Numbered from the stretch's first letter, positions 1-8,886 are shown. The stretch is DNA of 23,694 nucleotides from Acidobacteriota bacterium (GCA_024638355.1 JAHEKO010000006.1:1-23694); one strand, 5' to 3'. Made by a program: numbers and translations. Notes: generated from the letters alone by a model not told the origin.

Positions 1-397
1 GGTGCCAGAGCCGGTCGGAGGTGGTGTAGACGTCCTTGTAGGCGATCGCGGTGGCGGTGTTGACGCAGTCGATCACGATGTCGGGGCGCTGCTCGGTCAG
101 GAGCTGGTAGAGGAAGAACTTCGTCAGTCCGTCCTGGTCGAGCTGGCACAGGTGCCACCAGATCTCGTCCAGCTTGTCGAGCTTCTCGACCAGCCCCAGG
201 ATGTCGCCGCTGGCGGTGCCGATGGCCGTATCGCCGGCCTCCGCGGAGATCGCCTCGCGCGCCTGCTCCGCCTCCTCGGCGGTCAGGCTGTGGAGCACGA
301 GCTCGGCGGGGGCATGGCGGAGTAGCCCGCGACTGACAGCGGTCCCGACCAGGCCGTAGCCCCCCAGAATCAGCACCTTCTTCCCTTGGATTCTCAA
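1..397 (-). CDS. NAD(P)-binding Rossmann-fold protein, SDR/epimerase-like (N-terminal part, cut by window edge)
   Basis: Only the first 132 codons are inside the window; the gene runs off the left edge. The N-terminus reads KKVLILGGYGLVGTAV, a beta-strand followed by a GGxGxxG dinucleotide-binding loop, as in short-chain dehydrogenases, nucleotide-sugar epimerases and saccharopine-dehydrogenase-like proteins. Further on there is a FLYQLL segment and PDIVIDCVNTATA, which resembles a group of SDR-like proteins of unknown substrate. I chose TTG at 397 because GAGGAG lies 6 nt upstream of it. An in-frame ATG at 430 would add 11 residues but has no visible ribosome binding site. The gene is divergent from pckA, with 170 nt between the two starts. 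Substrate and pathway cannot be told from this fragment. Confidence 0.72.
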   Translation of the reverse strand, partial: MRIQGKKVLILGGYGLVGTAVSRGLLRHAPAELVLHSLTAEEAEQAREAISAEAGDTAIGTASGDILGLVEKLDKLDEIWWHLCQLDQDGLTKFFLYQLLTEQRPDIVIDCVNTATAIAYKDVYTTSDRLWH

Positions 398-567
398 AGC
401 GATCTCCTCGCGAATTAGCGGCGCGGCCATTCGGGGCGCCGGCAGTTGTCTGGAGCGATTGGGCGGGAGATGAGTCCCTTTTAAGGATACCGCATTCGCC
501 GGCCAGTGCTACACTGCCTTCTCTCCTCGACAGGGTTTCTTGGCGGCAAAAACCATAGAGGAAAGGC

Positions 568-2178
568 ATGGAAAACCGAGGTCTCTCGATCAGCACGCAC
601 GGCGTCGATCAGCAGGGCTTGAGCGGCGAAGCGACAGCCTTCTGGAACCTGCCGGCGGCGCAACTCTACGAGCACGCCATTCGCAACGGCGAGGCGGAGC
701 TGGCAAGCGAGGGACCACTGGTGGCCCGCACCGGCGACCACACCGGTCGCTCCCCCAACGATCGGTTCATCGTTCGCGAAGCGACGACCGATTCCAAGCT
801 CTGGTGGGGCAAGGTGAACCGCGCCATCGAGCAGCGGCACTTCGATGCCCTCGGCGAGCGCGTACGCGCCCATCTGAGCGATCGCGACGTCTACGTTTTC
901 GATGGCTACGCCGGCGCCGACGTGCGCTACCGTCTGCCGGTACGGGTGGTCACCGAGTTTGCCTGGCACAACCTCTTCGCCCGCAACATGTTCGTGACCG
1001 AGCCCGACGCCGAGAAGCTGCTCGGCCACGCGCCCCAGTTCACGGTGCTCTCGGCGCCCGGCTGCAAGGCCGACCCCGAGGTGCACGGCACGCAGAGCTC
1101 GACCTTCATCCTGCTCGACTTCGCTCAGCGCACGGTGCTGATCGGCGGCTCGCACTACGCCGGTGAGATCAAGAAGAGCATCTTCACGGCGATGAACTTC
1201 ATGCTGCCCGAGCGCGGCGTGCTGCCGATGCACTGCTCCGCCAACTACGGCAGCGACCGCGACGACTGCGCCCTCTTCTTCGGCCTCAGCGGCACCGGCA
1301 AAACGACGCTGTCGGCCGAGGCCCATCGCACGCTGATCGGCGACGACGAGCATGGCTGGAGCGAGGACGGCATCTTCAATTTCGAGGGTGGCTGCTACGC
1401 CAAGGTCATCCGCCTGAGCGCCGAGGGCGAGCCCGAGATCTACGCCACGACCCGCCGGTTCGGAACGATCCTCGAGAACGTGGTCTACGATCCCCTGACC
1501 CGGCGGATCGACCTCGACGACGACCGCTACACCGAGAACACACGAGCCAGCTACCCCATCAGCCACCTCGACAACGTCGACCTCGGAGGGCGTGCCGGCC
1601 ACCCCAGGAACGTCATCTTCCTCACATGCGACGCCTTCGGAGTGCTGCCTCCGATCAGCCGGTTGAGCGAGCCGCAGGCGCTCTACCACTTCCTCAGCGG
1701 CTACACGGCCAAGGTGGCGGGGACCGAGCGCGGCGTCACCGAGCCGACGCCGATCTTCAGCACCTGTTTCGGCGCGCCCTTCATGCCGCGTCACCCGAGC
1801 GTCTACGCCGAGATGCTGGGCGAGCGGATCCGCGCCCACGGCGCTCACGTCTGGCTGATCAACACCGGCTGGACGGGCGGAGCCTATGGCGAGGGCAGCC
1901 GGATGAAGCTCGGCCACACCCGGCGCATGGTGCACGCCGCGCTCGACGGCGAGCTGGTCGACGCCGAGATGCGGATCGATCCGGTCTTCGGCCTCGAGGT
2001 GCCGACCGCCATCGCCGAGGTGCCCTCCAAGGTGCTGACCCCGCGCGAGACGTGGAGCGACGCCGCGGCCTACGACGCGCGGGCGGCCAAGCTGGCGAGG
2101 ATGTTTACCGGCAACTTCGAGACGTTCGCGGAGCAGGTGTCGGCCGAGGTGCGGCAGGCCGGCCCCGCCCCCGAGTAG
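568..2178 (+). CDS. pckA: Phosphoenolpyruvate carboxykinase (ATP)
   Basis: This enzyme decarboxylates and phosphorylates oxaloacetate to phosphoenolpyruvate with ATP, the entry step of gluconeogenesis, in the cytoplasm (EC 4.1.1.49). The protein has 536 residues, normal for the ATP-type family. RTGDHTGRSPNDRF near residue 55 is the N-terminal substrate loop. MHCSANYG (about 222-229) precedes the kinase-1a P-loop GLSGTGKTTLS (239-249, Lys245), and a DDEHGW stretch follows as the second metal/nucleotide motif. WLINTGWTGG near residue 430 is also family-typical. The ATG follows AGAGGAAAGG, a good ribosome binding site. A TACACT -10-like hexamer lies at 510-515, but no convincing -35 goes with it. 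The TPR lipoprotein gene starts 2 nt after the stop, so the two are probably cotranscribed. Confidence 0.97.
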   Translation: MENRGLSISTHGVDQQGLSGEATAFWNLPAAQLYEHAIRNGEAELASEGPLVARTGDHTGRSPNDRFIVREATTDSKLWWGKVNRAIEQRHFDALGERVRAHLSDRDVYVFDGYAGADVRYRLPVRVVTEFAWHNLFARNMFVTEPDAEKLLGHAPQFTVLSAPGCKADPEVHGTQSSTFILLDFAQRTVLIGGSHYAGEIKKSIFTAMNFMLPERGVLPMHCSANYGSDRDDCALFFGLSGTGKTTLSAEAHRTLIGDDEHGWSEDGIFNFEGGCYAKVIRLSAEGEPEIYATTRRFGTILENVVYDPLTRRIDLDDDRYTENTRASYPISHLDNVDLGGRAGHPRNVIFLTCDAFGVLPPISRLSEPQALYHFLSGYTAKVAGTERGVTEPTPIFSTCFGAPFMPRHPSVYAEMLGERIRAHGAHVWLINTGWTGGAYGEGSRMKLGHTRRMVHAALDGELVDAEMRIDPVFGLEVPTAIAEVPSKVLTPRETWSDAAAYDARAAKLARMFTGNFETFAEQVSAEVRQAGPAPE

Positions 2179-2180
2179 CC

Positions 2181-3833
2181 GTGGGAGCGTCGCGGCTGCT
2201 GACGCTCGCCGCCGGCCTGGCGATCCTGCTCGGCTGCGGCGGCGCTTCGCGGCCCGCGGACCCGAGCGCGCGGCTGGCGCCGAGCCTCGACGGCCTCGGC
2301 AACCATCACTGCGAGATCACCACCGACTCCAGCGAGGCGCAGCGCTTCTTCGACCAGGCGCTGGTCCTCGCTTACGGTTTCAACCACGCCGAAGCCCACC
2401 GGTCGTTCCAGGAGGCGGCGCGCCTCGATCCCGAATGCGCCATGTGCTACTGGGGCCAGGCGCTGGTGCTCGGGCCGAACATCAACGCCGCGATGGAGGC
2501 GGCCGACGTGCCCGTCGCCTGGGCGGCTCTCGCGCGGGCGCGCGAGCTCGCGGCGGGCGCCAGCGAGAAGGAGCGAGCGCTCATCGGGGCGCTCGAGGCG
2601 CGCTACGCGGAGCAGCCGCCCGAGGACCGGTCGCTGCTCGACGTCGCCTACGCCGCCGCGATGCGCGAGGTCCACCAGGCCTACCCGGAGGACAACGACG
2701 TCGCGACCCTTTTCGCCGAGGCGCTGATGGACACGACGCCCTGGGACTACTGGCGCGAGGACGGCCGGCCCAAGCCCGAGCTCGAAGAGGTCCTGGCGGC
2801 GCTCGAGCCGGTGTTCGAGCGCCAGCCGGATCACCCGGGCGCGAATCATCTCTACATCCACGCGGTCGAGCTGGGTCGGCCCGAAGCCGGCCTCGCCGCG
2901 GCGGAGCGGTTGGCCGACGCGGTTCCCGGCGCCGGGCATCTGGTGCACATGCCGTCGCACATCTACATCCGCGTCGGTCGCTATCACGAGGCGGTCGCCG
3001 CCAACGAGCGCGCGGTCGCCGCCGACGAGGGCTACGTCACCGCTTGCCGGAAGCAGGGGCTCTATCCGCTCGCCTACATGCCCCACAACCGGCACTTTCT
3101 CTGGGCTTCCGCCACGCTGGCCGGCGAGAGCGAGGTCGCCCTGAGCGCCGCCGACTCCGTGGCCGAGCGCCAGGATGCCCAGGCGATGCGCCAGGAGGGC
3201 CTCGGCATGATCCAGCACTTCTGGGTGACGCCGCTCTACGCCCGCGTGCGCTTCGGCAGGTGGGACGAGATTCTCGCGTATGCCGAGCCGGCCGCCGACC
3301 TGGTCTATCCTCGCGGCGTTTGGCACTACGCGCGGGGCATGGCGCTGACGCGGCTCGAGCGGCTGGATGACGCGGCGGTGGAGCTCGACAGGCTGACCGC
3401 GATCGCCGCCGATCCGATCCTCGAGACGGTGACCGTCTTCGACATCAACACCACCGCCGCGCTGCTCGCCGTCGCACGCGAGCAGCTCGCCGGCGAGCTG
3501 GCCCTGGCGCGCGGCGACTCGGCCGTAGGGATCGAGCGGCTCGAAGCGGCGGTCGAGCTCGAGGACGGGCTCTACTACGACGAGCCGCCGCCCTGGCACG
3601 CCTCCGTGCGGCACTACCTGGGAGCGGCCCTGCTCGAGCTCGGTCGTCCCGCCGAAGCCGAGCGCGTCTACCGCGACGACCTGGACGAGTTTCCCGACAA
3701 CGGGTGGTCGCTCTTCGGGCTGCGCGAGAGCCTCGCGGCCCGGGGGCGCGTCGAGGAGGCCGAGGCGGTCGATGCGCGCTTCCAGGAGGCCTGGAAGCAC
3801 GCCGACCTGACCCTGACGTCTTCTCGGCTGTAG
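2181..3833 (+). CDS. TPR-repeat lipoprotein
   Basis: This is a 550-residue protein starting at GTG 2181, two bases after the pckA stop. The start is supported by a lipoprotein signal peptide that begins exactly there: MGASRLLTLAAGLAILLGC, with lipobox LLG and lipid-anchored Cys19. No Shine-Dalgarno is visible, so translation probably depends on coupling to pckA. The mature part is helical and rich in Ala, Glu and Leu, with TPR-like repeats. One is FNHAEAHRSFQEAARLDPEC followed by AMCYWGQAL (about residues 67-95), and others occur towards the C-terminus, such as ALLELGRPAEAERVYRDDL. Clusters such as HLYIHAVE and MPSHIYIRVGRYHEA are shared with a widespread family of large TPR proteins of unknown function. 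It is likely a membrane-anchored protein-interaction scaffold. Its partner is unknown, and the link to PEP carboxykinase rests only on position. Confidence 0.85.
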   Translation: MGASRLLTLAAGLAILLGCGGASRPADPSARLAPSLDGLGNHHCEITTDSSEAQRFFDQALVLAYGFNHAEAHRSFQEAARLDPECAMCYWGQALVLGPNINAAMEAADVPVAWAALARARELAAGASEKERALIGALEARYAEQPPEDRSLLDVAYAAAMREVHQAYPEDNDVATLFAEALMDTTPWDYWREDGRPKPELEEVLAALEPVFERQPDHPGANHLYIHAVELGRPEAGLAAAERLADAVPGAGHLVHMPSHIYIRVGRYHEAVAANERAVAADEGYVTACRKQGLYPLAYMPHNRHFLWASATLAGESEVALSAADSVAERQDAQAMRQEGLGMIQHFWVTPLYARVRFGRWDEILAYAEPAADLVYPRGVWHYARGMALTRLERLDDAAVELDRLTAIAADPILETVTVFDINTTAALLAVAREQLAGELALARGDSAVGIERLEAAVELEDGLYYDEPPPWHASVRHYLGAALLELGRPAEAERVYRDDLDEFPDNGWSLFGLRESLAARGRVEEAEAVDARFQEAWKHADLTLTSSRL

Positions 3834-3864
3834 GCCAGCCGAGGCTGCGGCGGTCTAGACCCGC

Positions 3865-4068
3865 TCAGTCCTTGAGGACGAAGGTCACCTTCATGGTGAC
3901 CCGGTAGGCGCTGATCTCGCCGTTCTCGACGTCGACCTTCATCTCCTTGACCCAGGCGCCGGTGATGTTCTGGAGCGTGTTCGAGGCGCGCTTGATGCCC
4001 TTTTCGACGGCGGCCGAGAAGCTCTTGGACGAGGAGCAGGAAATTTCGGAAATCTTGGCTACGGACAT
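3865..4068 (-). CDS. Dodecin family flavin-binding protein
   Basis: This is a 67-residue protein, the normal size for dodecin, which forms hollow dodecamers that bind and buffer flavins in the cytoplasm. Family features are KISEIS at the N-terminus, the SSKSFSAAVEKGIKRAS helix, GAWVKEMKV carrying the flavin-stacking tryptophan (Trp39), and the C-terminal strand YRVTMKVTFVLKD. The ATG has a clear AAGGAG site 6 nt upstream. The gene is convergent with the TPR lipoprotein gene, with about 30 nt between the stops. It lies downstream of the GGDEF/EAL gene on the same strand, but 134 nt apart and with a small hairpin in between, so it may have its own promoter. A symbol is not assigned because naming varies between genomes. 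Confidence 0.93.
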   Translation of the reverse strand: MSVAKISEISCSSSKSFSAAVEKGIKRASNTLQNITGAWVKEMKVDVENGEISAYRVTMKVTFVLKD

Positions 4069-4093
4069 GGGACTCTCCTTTGTGAAGTTGAAG

Positions 4094-4109
4094 CCGCCGC
4101 CTTCGGCGG
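4094..4109 (-). terminator. Small GC hairpin between the GGDEF/EAL gene and dodecin
   Basis: CCGCCG and CGGCGG form a 6-bp stem with a 4-nt loop. It lies downstream of the GGDEF/EAL stop and 25 nt upstream of the dodecin start. There is no T-run after it on the minus strand, so it may be a weak terminator, a leader hairpin of dodecin, or chance in GC-rich DNA. Confidence 0.25.
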
Positions 4110-4202
4110 TGGCCTGATGACAATCTCGAATCGGCCGGCAGGATACCGCAAGCCTCGGTCGGCCGGTACCCCTGGCCGGGCTGCGACCGGACGCTCGCGC
4201 CC

Positions 4203-6671
4203 CTACGAACGGGCGGGAACCAGCGACTCGAGAAGGCGGGGCTTCGAGAAGTAGAAGCCCTGGACGTAGTCGACGCCGATCTCGCGCAGCGCGTCGAGAG
4301 TCTCCTTGTCCTCCACCGACTCGGCGATCGTGCGCAGGCCCATCACCCGGCCGATCTCGTGTATCGAGCCCACCAGCGCCGCCTGGATCGGGTCGGAGGT
4401 CAGGTTGCGAACGAACTCGCCGTCGATCTTGAGGTAGTCGACCGGCAGGTTCTTCAGATAGCTGAACGAGCTCAGGCCCTTGCCGAAGTCGTCGAGAACG
4501 AAGCGGCAGCCCATGTTCTTGAGCACGCTGATGAAGCGCATCGCGTTGGGCAGGTCGGCGATCGCCGACGTCTCGGTGATCTCGAAATGCACCCGCTGGG
4601 GCGGCACGTTGGTGATCTCGAACTGGCGGACGACGAAATCGAGAAACCCCTGGTCGCTCAGGCTCTGACCCGAGACGTTGATCGCGAAGCGCTGGTCGAC
4701 GGCGCTGCCGTTGGCGGCGGCGAGCCGGTCGAGCGCGGTGCGCAGCACCCAGCGGTCGATGGCCGAGATCAGTCCGAACTTCTCGGCGGCGGGAATGAAC
4801 TTGCCGGGCTCGATCATCTCGCCGTCTTCGCCGCGGATGCGAACGAAGAGCTCGGTCAGGCTGGGTTCCTCGAGCGTCGAGATCAGCGGCTCGATGCGCT
4901 GCCGGTAGAGGAGAAAGCGCCCCTCGTCGAAGGCCTTGTGAATGCGCGAGATCCACTGCATCTCGCCGTAGCGCTCGGCGAGCGCGGTGTCGCCCAGCTG
5001 GTAGACGTGCGTGCGGTCGCCGCCGGCTTCCTTGGCGACGTAGCAGGCGGCATCCGCCGCGCTGAGCACCGACGCCGCGTCCGGGCTCTGGTCGGTGATC
5101 GGCACCAGGCCGCCGCTGAAGGTGGTGGTGTAGACGCGATCGCGCCACGAGAAGCGGAAGGCGCGCAGGGCGACGGCCACCTTCTCGACGAGCTCGCAAG
5201 CTTGCGCCGCCGAGCAGTCCGCGAACAGGATGCCGAACTCGTCGCCGCCCAGCCGGGCGAGCGCGCCGCGCTCACGCAGGGTCTGGGTGATGACGGTGGC
5301 CACCTGCTGGATCATCTGGTCGCCGGCGGAATGGCCGCAGGTGTCGTTGACCAGCTTGAAGCGATCGAGGTCGAGATAGCAGAGGGCGTGGGTGCGCTTG
5401 TCGGCGCGCGCGGTGTGGATGGCTTCGGTCAGCCAGCCCTCGAATTCGCGCCGGTTGATCAGGCCGGTGATCGGATCGTGGCTGGCGAGGTGCAGCATCT
5501 CCCGCTCGACGTCGCGCAGCTGCGTCAAGTCCTGGAAGACGAGGATCGCGCCGCTCAGCTCGCCGTTGCGCGAGCTGATCGGCGCCGCCGAATCGCGAAT
5601 GGCGACCTGCGAGCCGTTGCGGTGAACGAGGTAGCGGTCTCCGGGATAGACGACGTTGCGCTTCTCGTGCAGGCAGCGGTCGACCGGGCTCACCAGCGGC
5701 TTGCTCGTAGGCCCGTCGATGATGCGGTAGAGCTCGCTCGCCGGCCGGCCGTACGACTCGGCCAGGCTCCATCCGGTGAGCTTCTGCGCGACCGGATTCA
5801 GGTAGTCGACCAGGCCTTTGGCGTCGGTGCGAATCACGCCGTCGGCGATCGAGGCCAGGGTGACCTGGGCACGCTCCTTCTCGTGAAAGAGGGCCTCCTC
5901 GGCGATCTTGCGCTCCGTGATGTCGTGAATCACCCCCACGACCCTGACGGTCCAGCCGCTCACGCTGCGCACGCCTTCGGCACGGACCGCCATCCAGCGC
6001 GTCCGCCCCCGCCGGTCGACGATGCGCACTTCGATCGACAGGTTCTCGCCCTTGAGCGCCCGGATCATGGCGCGATCGAAGCGCAGGCGGTCGTCGGAGT
6101 GGACGAGATCGAGGAAGTCGTTGCCGCAGCGGACCTGGTCGAAGCTCGGAAAGCCGAGGATCTCGGTGGCCCGGCCGCTGAAGGTCAACTCGTCGGTGGC
6201 GACGATCCACTCCCAGCTGATCGACCTCGCCATCCTCTGCGCGAAGTCGGAGAGATCCCGGCTACGGGAGAGCTCGATCTCGATCAGCTTACGCTCGGTG
6301 ATGTCGGTCGCGGTGCCGACGGTGGCCGCCTCGCCGTCGAAGAGCGCGCGCTCGGCAGAGAAGTGGACCCAGCGCTCGCAGCCATCCCTGGCGCGGAACT
6401 TGAGCTCGAAGTGGTGCGAGCGTGCGCGGTGGATGCCGACCGGCTGCAGCTCCTCGAAGGTGCCGCGGTGCTCGGGCTCCAGGAGGTCGCCGAGCGACAT
6501 CTCGCGGAGCTCGGCATTGGAGAAGCCGGAGAGATGCTCGCCCGCGCGATTGGCCCAGAGAATCCGATCGCGATAGACGAAGATCGCAGACGAGGTCGCG
6601 TCGGCGAGAGTTCGAAACCACCGGGCGGACTCGTCCGGCAAAGGGGTCGCACTTAGCTGGGTGCCCTTCAT
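4203..6671 (-). CDS. PAS-PAS-PAS-GGDEF-EAL cyclic-di-GMP signalling protein
   Basis: This 822-residue protein has no signal peptide or membrane segment, so it is a soluble cytoplasmic sensor. Three PAS-type domains cover about residues 15-130, 140-260 and 265-395; the first two end in DITERK. A GGDEF domain follows with an intact GGDEF motif at 475-479. The inhibitory RxxD site is missing: RERG stands in its place. In the C-terminal phosphodiesterase domain the signature EAL reads ELF (607-609), so the metal-binding Glu is kept. Other catalytic elements are present: NVSGQSL, FEITET, DDFG (727-730), LKIDG, AESVED and QGFYFSKP. The protein is therefore probably able to break down c-di-GMP and perhaps also make it. 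Which activity dominates, and what the PAS domains sense, cannot be read from sequence. The start has only a poor ribosome binding site. The gene is divergent from the amidohydrolase. Confidence 0.93.
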   Translation of the reverse strand: MKGTQLSATPLPDESARWFRTLADATSSAIFVYRDRILWANRAGEHLSGFSNAELREMSLGDLLEPEHRGTFEELQPVGIHRARSHHFELKFRARDGCERWVHFSAERALFDGEAATVGTATDITERKLIEIELSRSRDLSDFAQRMARSISWEWIVATDELTFSGRATEILGFPSFDQVRCGNDFLDLVHSDDRLRFDRAMIRALKGENLSIEVRIVDRRGRTRWMAVRAEGVRSVSGWTVRVVGVIHDITERKIAEEALFHEKERAQVTLASIADGVIRTDAKGLVDYLNPVAQKLTGWSLAESYGRPASELYRIIDGPTSKPLVSPVDRCLHEKRNVVYPGDRYLVHRNGSQVAIRDSAAPISSRNGELSGAILVFQDLTQLRDVEREMLHLASHDPITGLINRREFEGWLTEAIHTARADKRTHALCYLDLDRFKLVNDTCGHSAGDQMIQQVATVITQTLRERGALARLGGDEFGILFADCSAAQACELVEKVAVALRAFRFSWRDRVYTTTFSGGLVPITDQSPDAASVLSAADAACYVAKEAGGDRTHVYQLGDTALAERYGEMQWISRIHKAFDEGRFLLYRQRIEPLISTLEEPSLTELFVRIRGEDGEMIEPGKFIPAAEKFGLISAIDRWVLRTALDRLAAANGSAVDQRFAINVSGQSLSDQGFLDFVVRQFEITNVPPQRVHFEITETSAIADLPNAMRFISVLKNMGCRFVLDDFGKGLSSFSYLKNLPVDYLKIDGEFVRNLTSDPIQAALVGSIHEIGRVMGLRTIAESVEDKETLDALREIGVDYVQGFYFSKPRLLESLVPARS

Positions 6672-6690
6672 CCCTGGACGAAAACGAACC

Positions 6691-6710
6691 TTAGATGTCT
6701 AACTTATGAT
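6691..6710. promoter_or_regulatory. AT-rich divergent promoter region with a small dyad
   Basis: Between the two divergent starts (6672-6822) the DNA turns AT-rich, unlike its surroundings. TTAGA-TG-TCTAA is a perfect 5-bp inverted repeat at 6691-6702. TATGAT at 6705-6710 is a -10-like box reading towards the amidohydrolase. On the minus strand TTGCCA followed 17 nt later by ATAAGT could serve the GGDEF/EAL gene. All are matches by eye and have no further support. Confidence 0.3.
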
Positions 6711-6822
6711 GATTAAACGTTTTTTGGCAAGTGCCAGGGGCTTGGGCCCGGCGTCGGGCTGGCTGGAAGTCCGCGCCCGCGGCGCCTGCGGTACTCTCGC
6801 CGCTCTGGCATCGGGAGGGTCT

Positions 6823-8157
6823 ATGAAGCGAATACGGAAGGGAGCGCTCGCCGCCGTTCTGGCGCTCGGGGCGCTGGGCGCGGGCGCGGCGAACGCGCAG
6901 GTGAAGGCGCTCGTCGGGGGCAGGCTGGTCGACGGGTTTGGAGGGACGCCGATCGCCGACAGCGTGATCGTCGTCGACGGCGACCGGATCGAGGCGGTCG
7001 GCACGCAAGGGGAGGTCGAGATTCCCGAGGGCGCGGAGATCATCTCGACCGAAGGGATGACCGTGCTGCCCGGACTCTGGGACATGCACGTACATCTGAT
7101 GCTGGTCGGGCATGCCGACTACGCCCACTGGGACAAGACCTACCTACCGGTTTTCGAGTCGACGATCATGCCGGCCGCGGCCGAGCAGCTGCTGATGGCG
7201 GGCGTCACCAGCGCGCGGGATCTCGGCGCGCCGCTCGAGGCGAGCCTGGCGATCCGCGAGGCGCTCGCGCGGGGCGACGTTCCGGGACCGACCCTCTACG
7301 TCTCGGGACCGTTCATCCAGCACGAGCCCTATCCGGGCACGGAGGCATTCCGCTGGGGGGTCGCGGGCGCCGACGATGCGCGCGCCAAGGTCCGCCGGCT
7401 GGCCGAGGCGGGGGTCGACGTCATCAAGCTGATCGATCAGGACCAGATGACGATGGACGAGGTCGAAGCGGTGGTCGACGAGGCGCACGCGCACGGTCTC
7501 CCGGTCGTCGCGCATTCGCACCGGCCCGAGGAGATCCGCCGCGGCATCGCGGCGGGCATCGACTGCTTCGAGCACACCGGACTGGGAACCGCGCCCGAGT
7601 ATCCCGACGACGTCTACGAGTTGATGAAGGGCCGGGCCAACACCCTCTTCTGGACGCCGACGATCTCGCCGCTGCTGCTGTACGAGTACACGCGCGACGG
7701 CTTCGGCGAGCGGCTCGACGACCCGCGCTGGCGGCTGGGTCTGCCCGACGAGATCGCCGCCGACGTACGCGAGTCGCTGCGCCACCCCGAGCGCCTTCCC
7801 TACTACCAGCTGATGCCCCGCCGGCGGCCGACGCTGGCTCGCAAGTTCCAGCAGATGCGGGATTCGGGCGCCGTTCTGCTGATCGGTACCGATAGCGGCG
7901 TGCCGCTCAACTTCCACAGCGACGCGACCTGGCGGGAGCTCGACACCTGGGTCCACCGCTTCGGCGTGCCGGTGATGGAGGCGATCCAGGCCGCCACCTA
8001 CTGGCCGGCCGTCCACATGGGCGTCATCGACGACGTCGGCACGGTCAGTCCGGGCAAGTACGCGGACATCATCGCCGTCCGCGGCGACGTCCTGAGCCAC
8101 ATTGCCCTGCTGCAGGACGTCGACCTGGTCATCAAGCACGGCCGCCGCTACAAGTAG
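6823..8157 (+). CDS. Secreted amidohydrolase, imidazolonepropionase-like family
   Basis: This 444-residue metal-dependent hydrolase belongs to the amidohydrolase superfamily. The start at 6823 is set by GGGAGGG 3 nt upstream and by a Sec signal peptide that begins there: a positive MKRIRK, a hydrophobic Ala/Leu core, and a likely cut after ANA near residue 26. An earlier in-frame ATG at 6706 would bury that signal. Metal-ligand and active-site positions are His89 and His91 (DMHVHL), Lys202 (VIKLID, the usual carboxylated lysine), His231 (VVAHSH), His251 (FEHTGL) and Asp357 (GTDSG). Exported members of this family are often annotated as dipeptidases, prolidases or organophosphate hydrolases, so the substrate should be left open. 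The SMUG1-like gene follows after 9 nt, which suggests cotranscription. Confidence 0.92.
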   Translation: MKRIRKGALAAVLALGALGAGAANAQVKALVGGRLVDGFGGTPIADSVIVVDGDRIEAVGTQGEVEIPEGAEIISTEGMTVLPGLWDMHVHLMLVGHADYAHWDKTYLPVFESTIMPAAAEQLLMAGVTSARDLGAPLEASLAIREALARGDVPGPTLYVSGPFIQHEPYPGTEAFRWGVAGADDARAKVRRLAEAGVDVIKLIDQDQMTMDEVEAVVDEAHAHGLPVVAHSHRPEEIRRGIAAGIDCFEHTGLGTAPEYPDDVYELMKGRANTLFWTPTISPLLLYEYTRDGFGERLDDPRWRLGLPDEIAADVRESLRHPERLPYYQLMPRRRPTLARKFQQMRDSGAVLLIGTDSGVPLNFHSDATWRELDTWVHRFGVPVMEAIQAATYWPAVHMGVIDDVGTVSPGKYADIIAVRGDVLSHIALLQDVDLVIKHGRRYK

Positions 8158-8166
8158 GCTCGCGGC

Positions 8167-8886
8167 GTGTCGATGTCCCTAGTGGCGATCGCCGACGAGC
8201 TGCGCGAAGCGGTCGGCGGTCTGCGCTTCGGCCCGCCCGTCACCCACGTCTACAACCCGCTCGACTACGCCCGGGCGCCGGCGACCCAGTACCTCGAACG
8301 CTACGGTGACGCGCCGAAGGAGGTCGTCCTGGTCGGCATGAACCCCGGTCCCTGGGGGATGGCGCAGACCGGCGTGCCCTTCGGCGAGGTGAGCGCGGTG
8401 CGCGACTGGCTCGGCGTCGACGCCCCGGTCGGCCGGCCGAAGCTCGAGCATCCCAAGCGTCCCGTGCTCGGCTGGGAGTGTCCGCGCCACGAGGTGAGCG
8501 GGGAGCGGCTCTGGGGCTGGGCACGCGCGACCTTCGGGCGGCCCGAGCGCTTCTTCGACCGGTGGTTCATCGCCAACTACTGCCCGCTCAGCTTCATGGA
8601 GGCGAGCGGCCGCAACCGGACGCCCGACAAGCTCCCGGCGGCCGAGCGCAAGCGGCTCTTCGCCGTCTGCGATCGCTCGTTGCGGCTGACGATGGAGGCG
8701 CTCGGTCCGCGGCTGGTGGTCGGTATCGGGCGATTCGCCGAGGACCGGGCGCGCATCGCGCTCGACGGTCTCGACCTCGGGATCGGCCGCATTCTCCACC
8801 CCAGCCCGGCTTCGCCGCTGGCGAATCGGGGCTGGTCCGAGGCCGCGCACCGGCAGCTGGAGGAGCTGGGCGCCCCACTCCCCTAG
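8167..8886 (+). CDS. SMUG1-type uracil-DNA glycosylase
   Basis: This 239-residue protein has the two signature motifs of SMUG1 glycosylases. GMNPGPWGMAQTGVPFG (57-73) contains the catalytic-site Asn59, and HPSPASPLAN (211-220) contains His211. Family members remove uracil or oxidised pyrimidines from DNA as the first step of base excision repair. ANYCPLSFM (136-144) is also family-typical. The GTG at 8167 is 9 nt after the amidohydrolase stop. An ATG two codons later (8173) is equally possible, and neither has a clear ribosome binding site, so translation may be coupled. The functional link with the amidohydrolase is not obvious. The motif identity is strong, but the substrate (uracil or hydroxymethyluracil) cannot be read from sequence. 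Confidence 0.92.
   Translation: MSMSLVAIADELREAVGGLRFGPPVTHVYNPLDYARAPATQYLERYGDAPKEVVLVGMNPGPWGMAQTGVPFGEVSAVRDWLGVDAPVGRPKLEHPKRPVLGWECPRHEVSGERLWGWARATFGRPERFFDRWFIANYCPLSFMEASGRNRTPDKLPAAERKRLFAVCDRSLRLTMEALGPRLVVGIGRFAEDRARIALDGLDLGIGRILHPSPASPLANRGWSEAAHRQLEELGAPLP

Noticed and set aside
481..1935. Antisense frame of 484 codons over pckA
   Set aside because: Shadow of a fully conserved enzyme gene; no domain text.
2070..3800. Antisense frame of 576 codons over the TPR lipoprotein gene
   Set aside because: Shadow frame without motifs; the plus-strand protein has a lipobox and TPR-type repeats.
4359..6656. Long open frame of 765 codons antisense to the GGDEF/EAL gene
   Set aside because: It is a shadow frame produced by strong third-position GC. 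The text is rich in Ala, Asp, Val, Gly and Arg without motifs, whereas the minus strand gives clear PAS, GGDEF and EAL domains.
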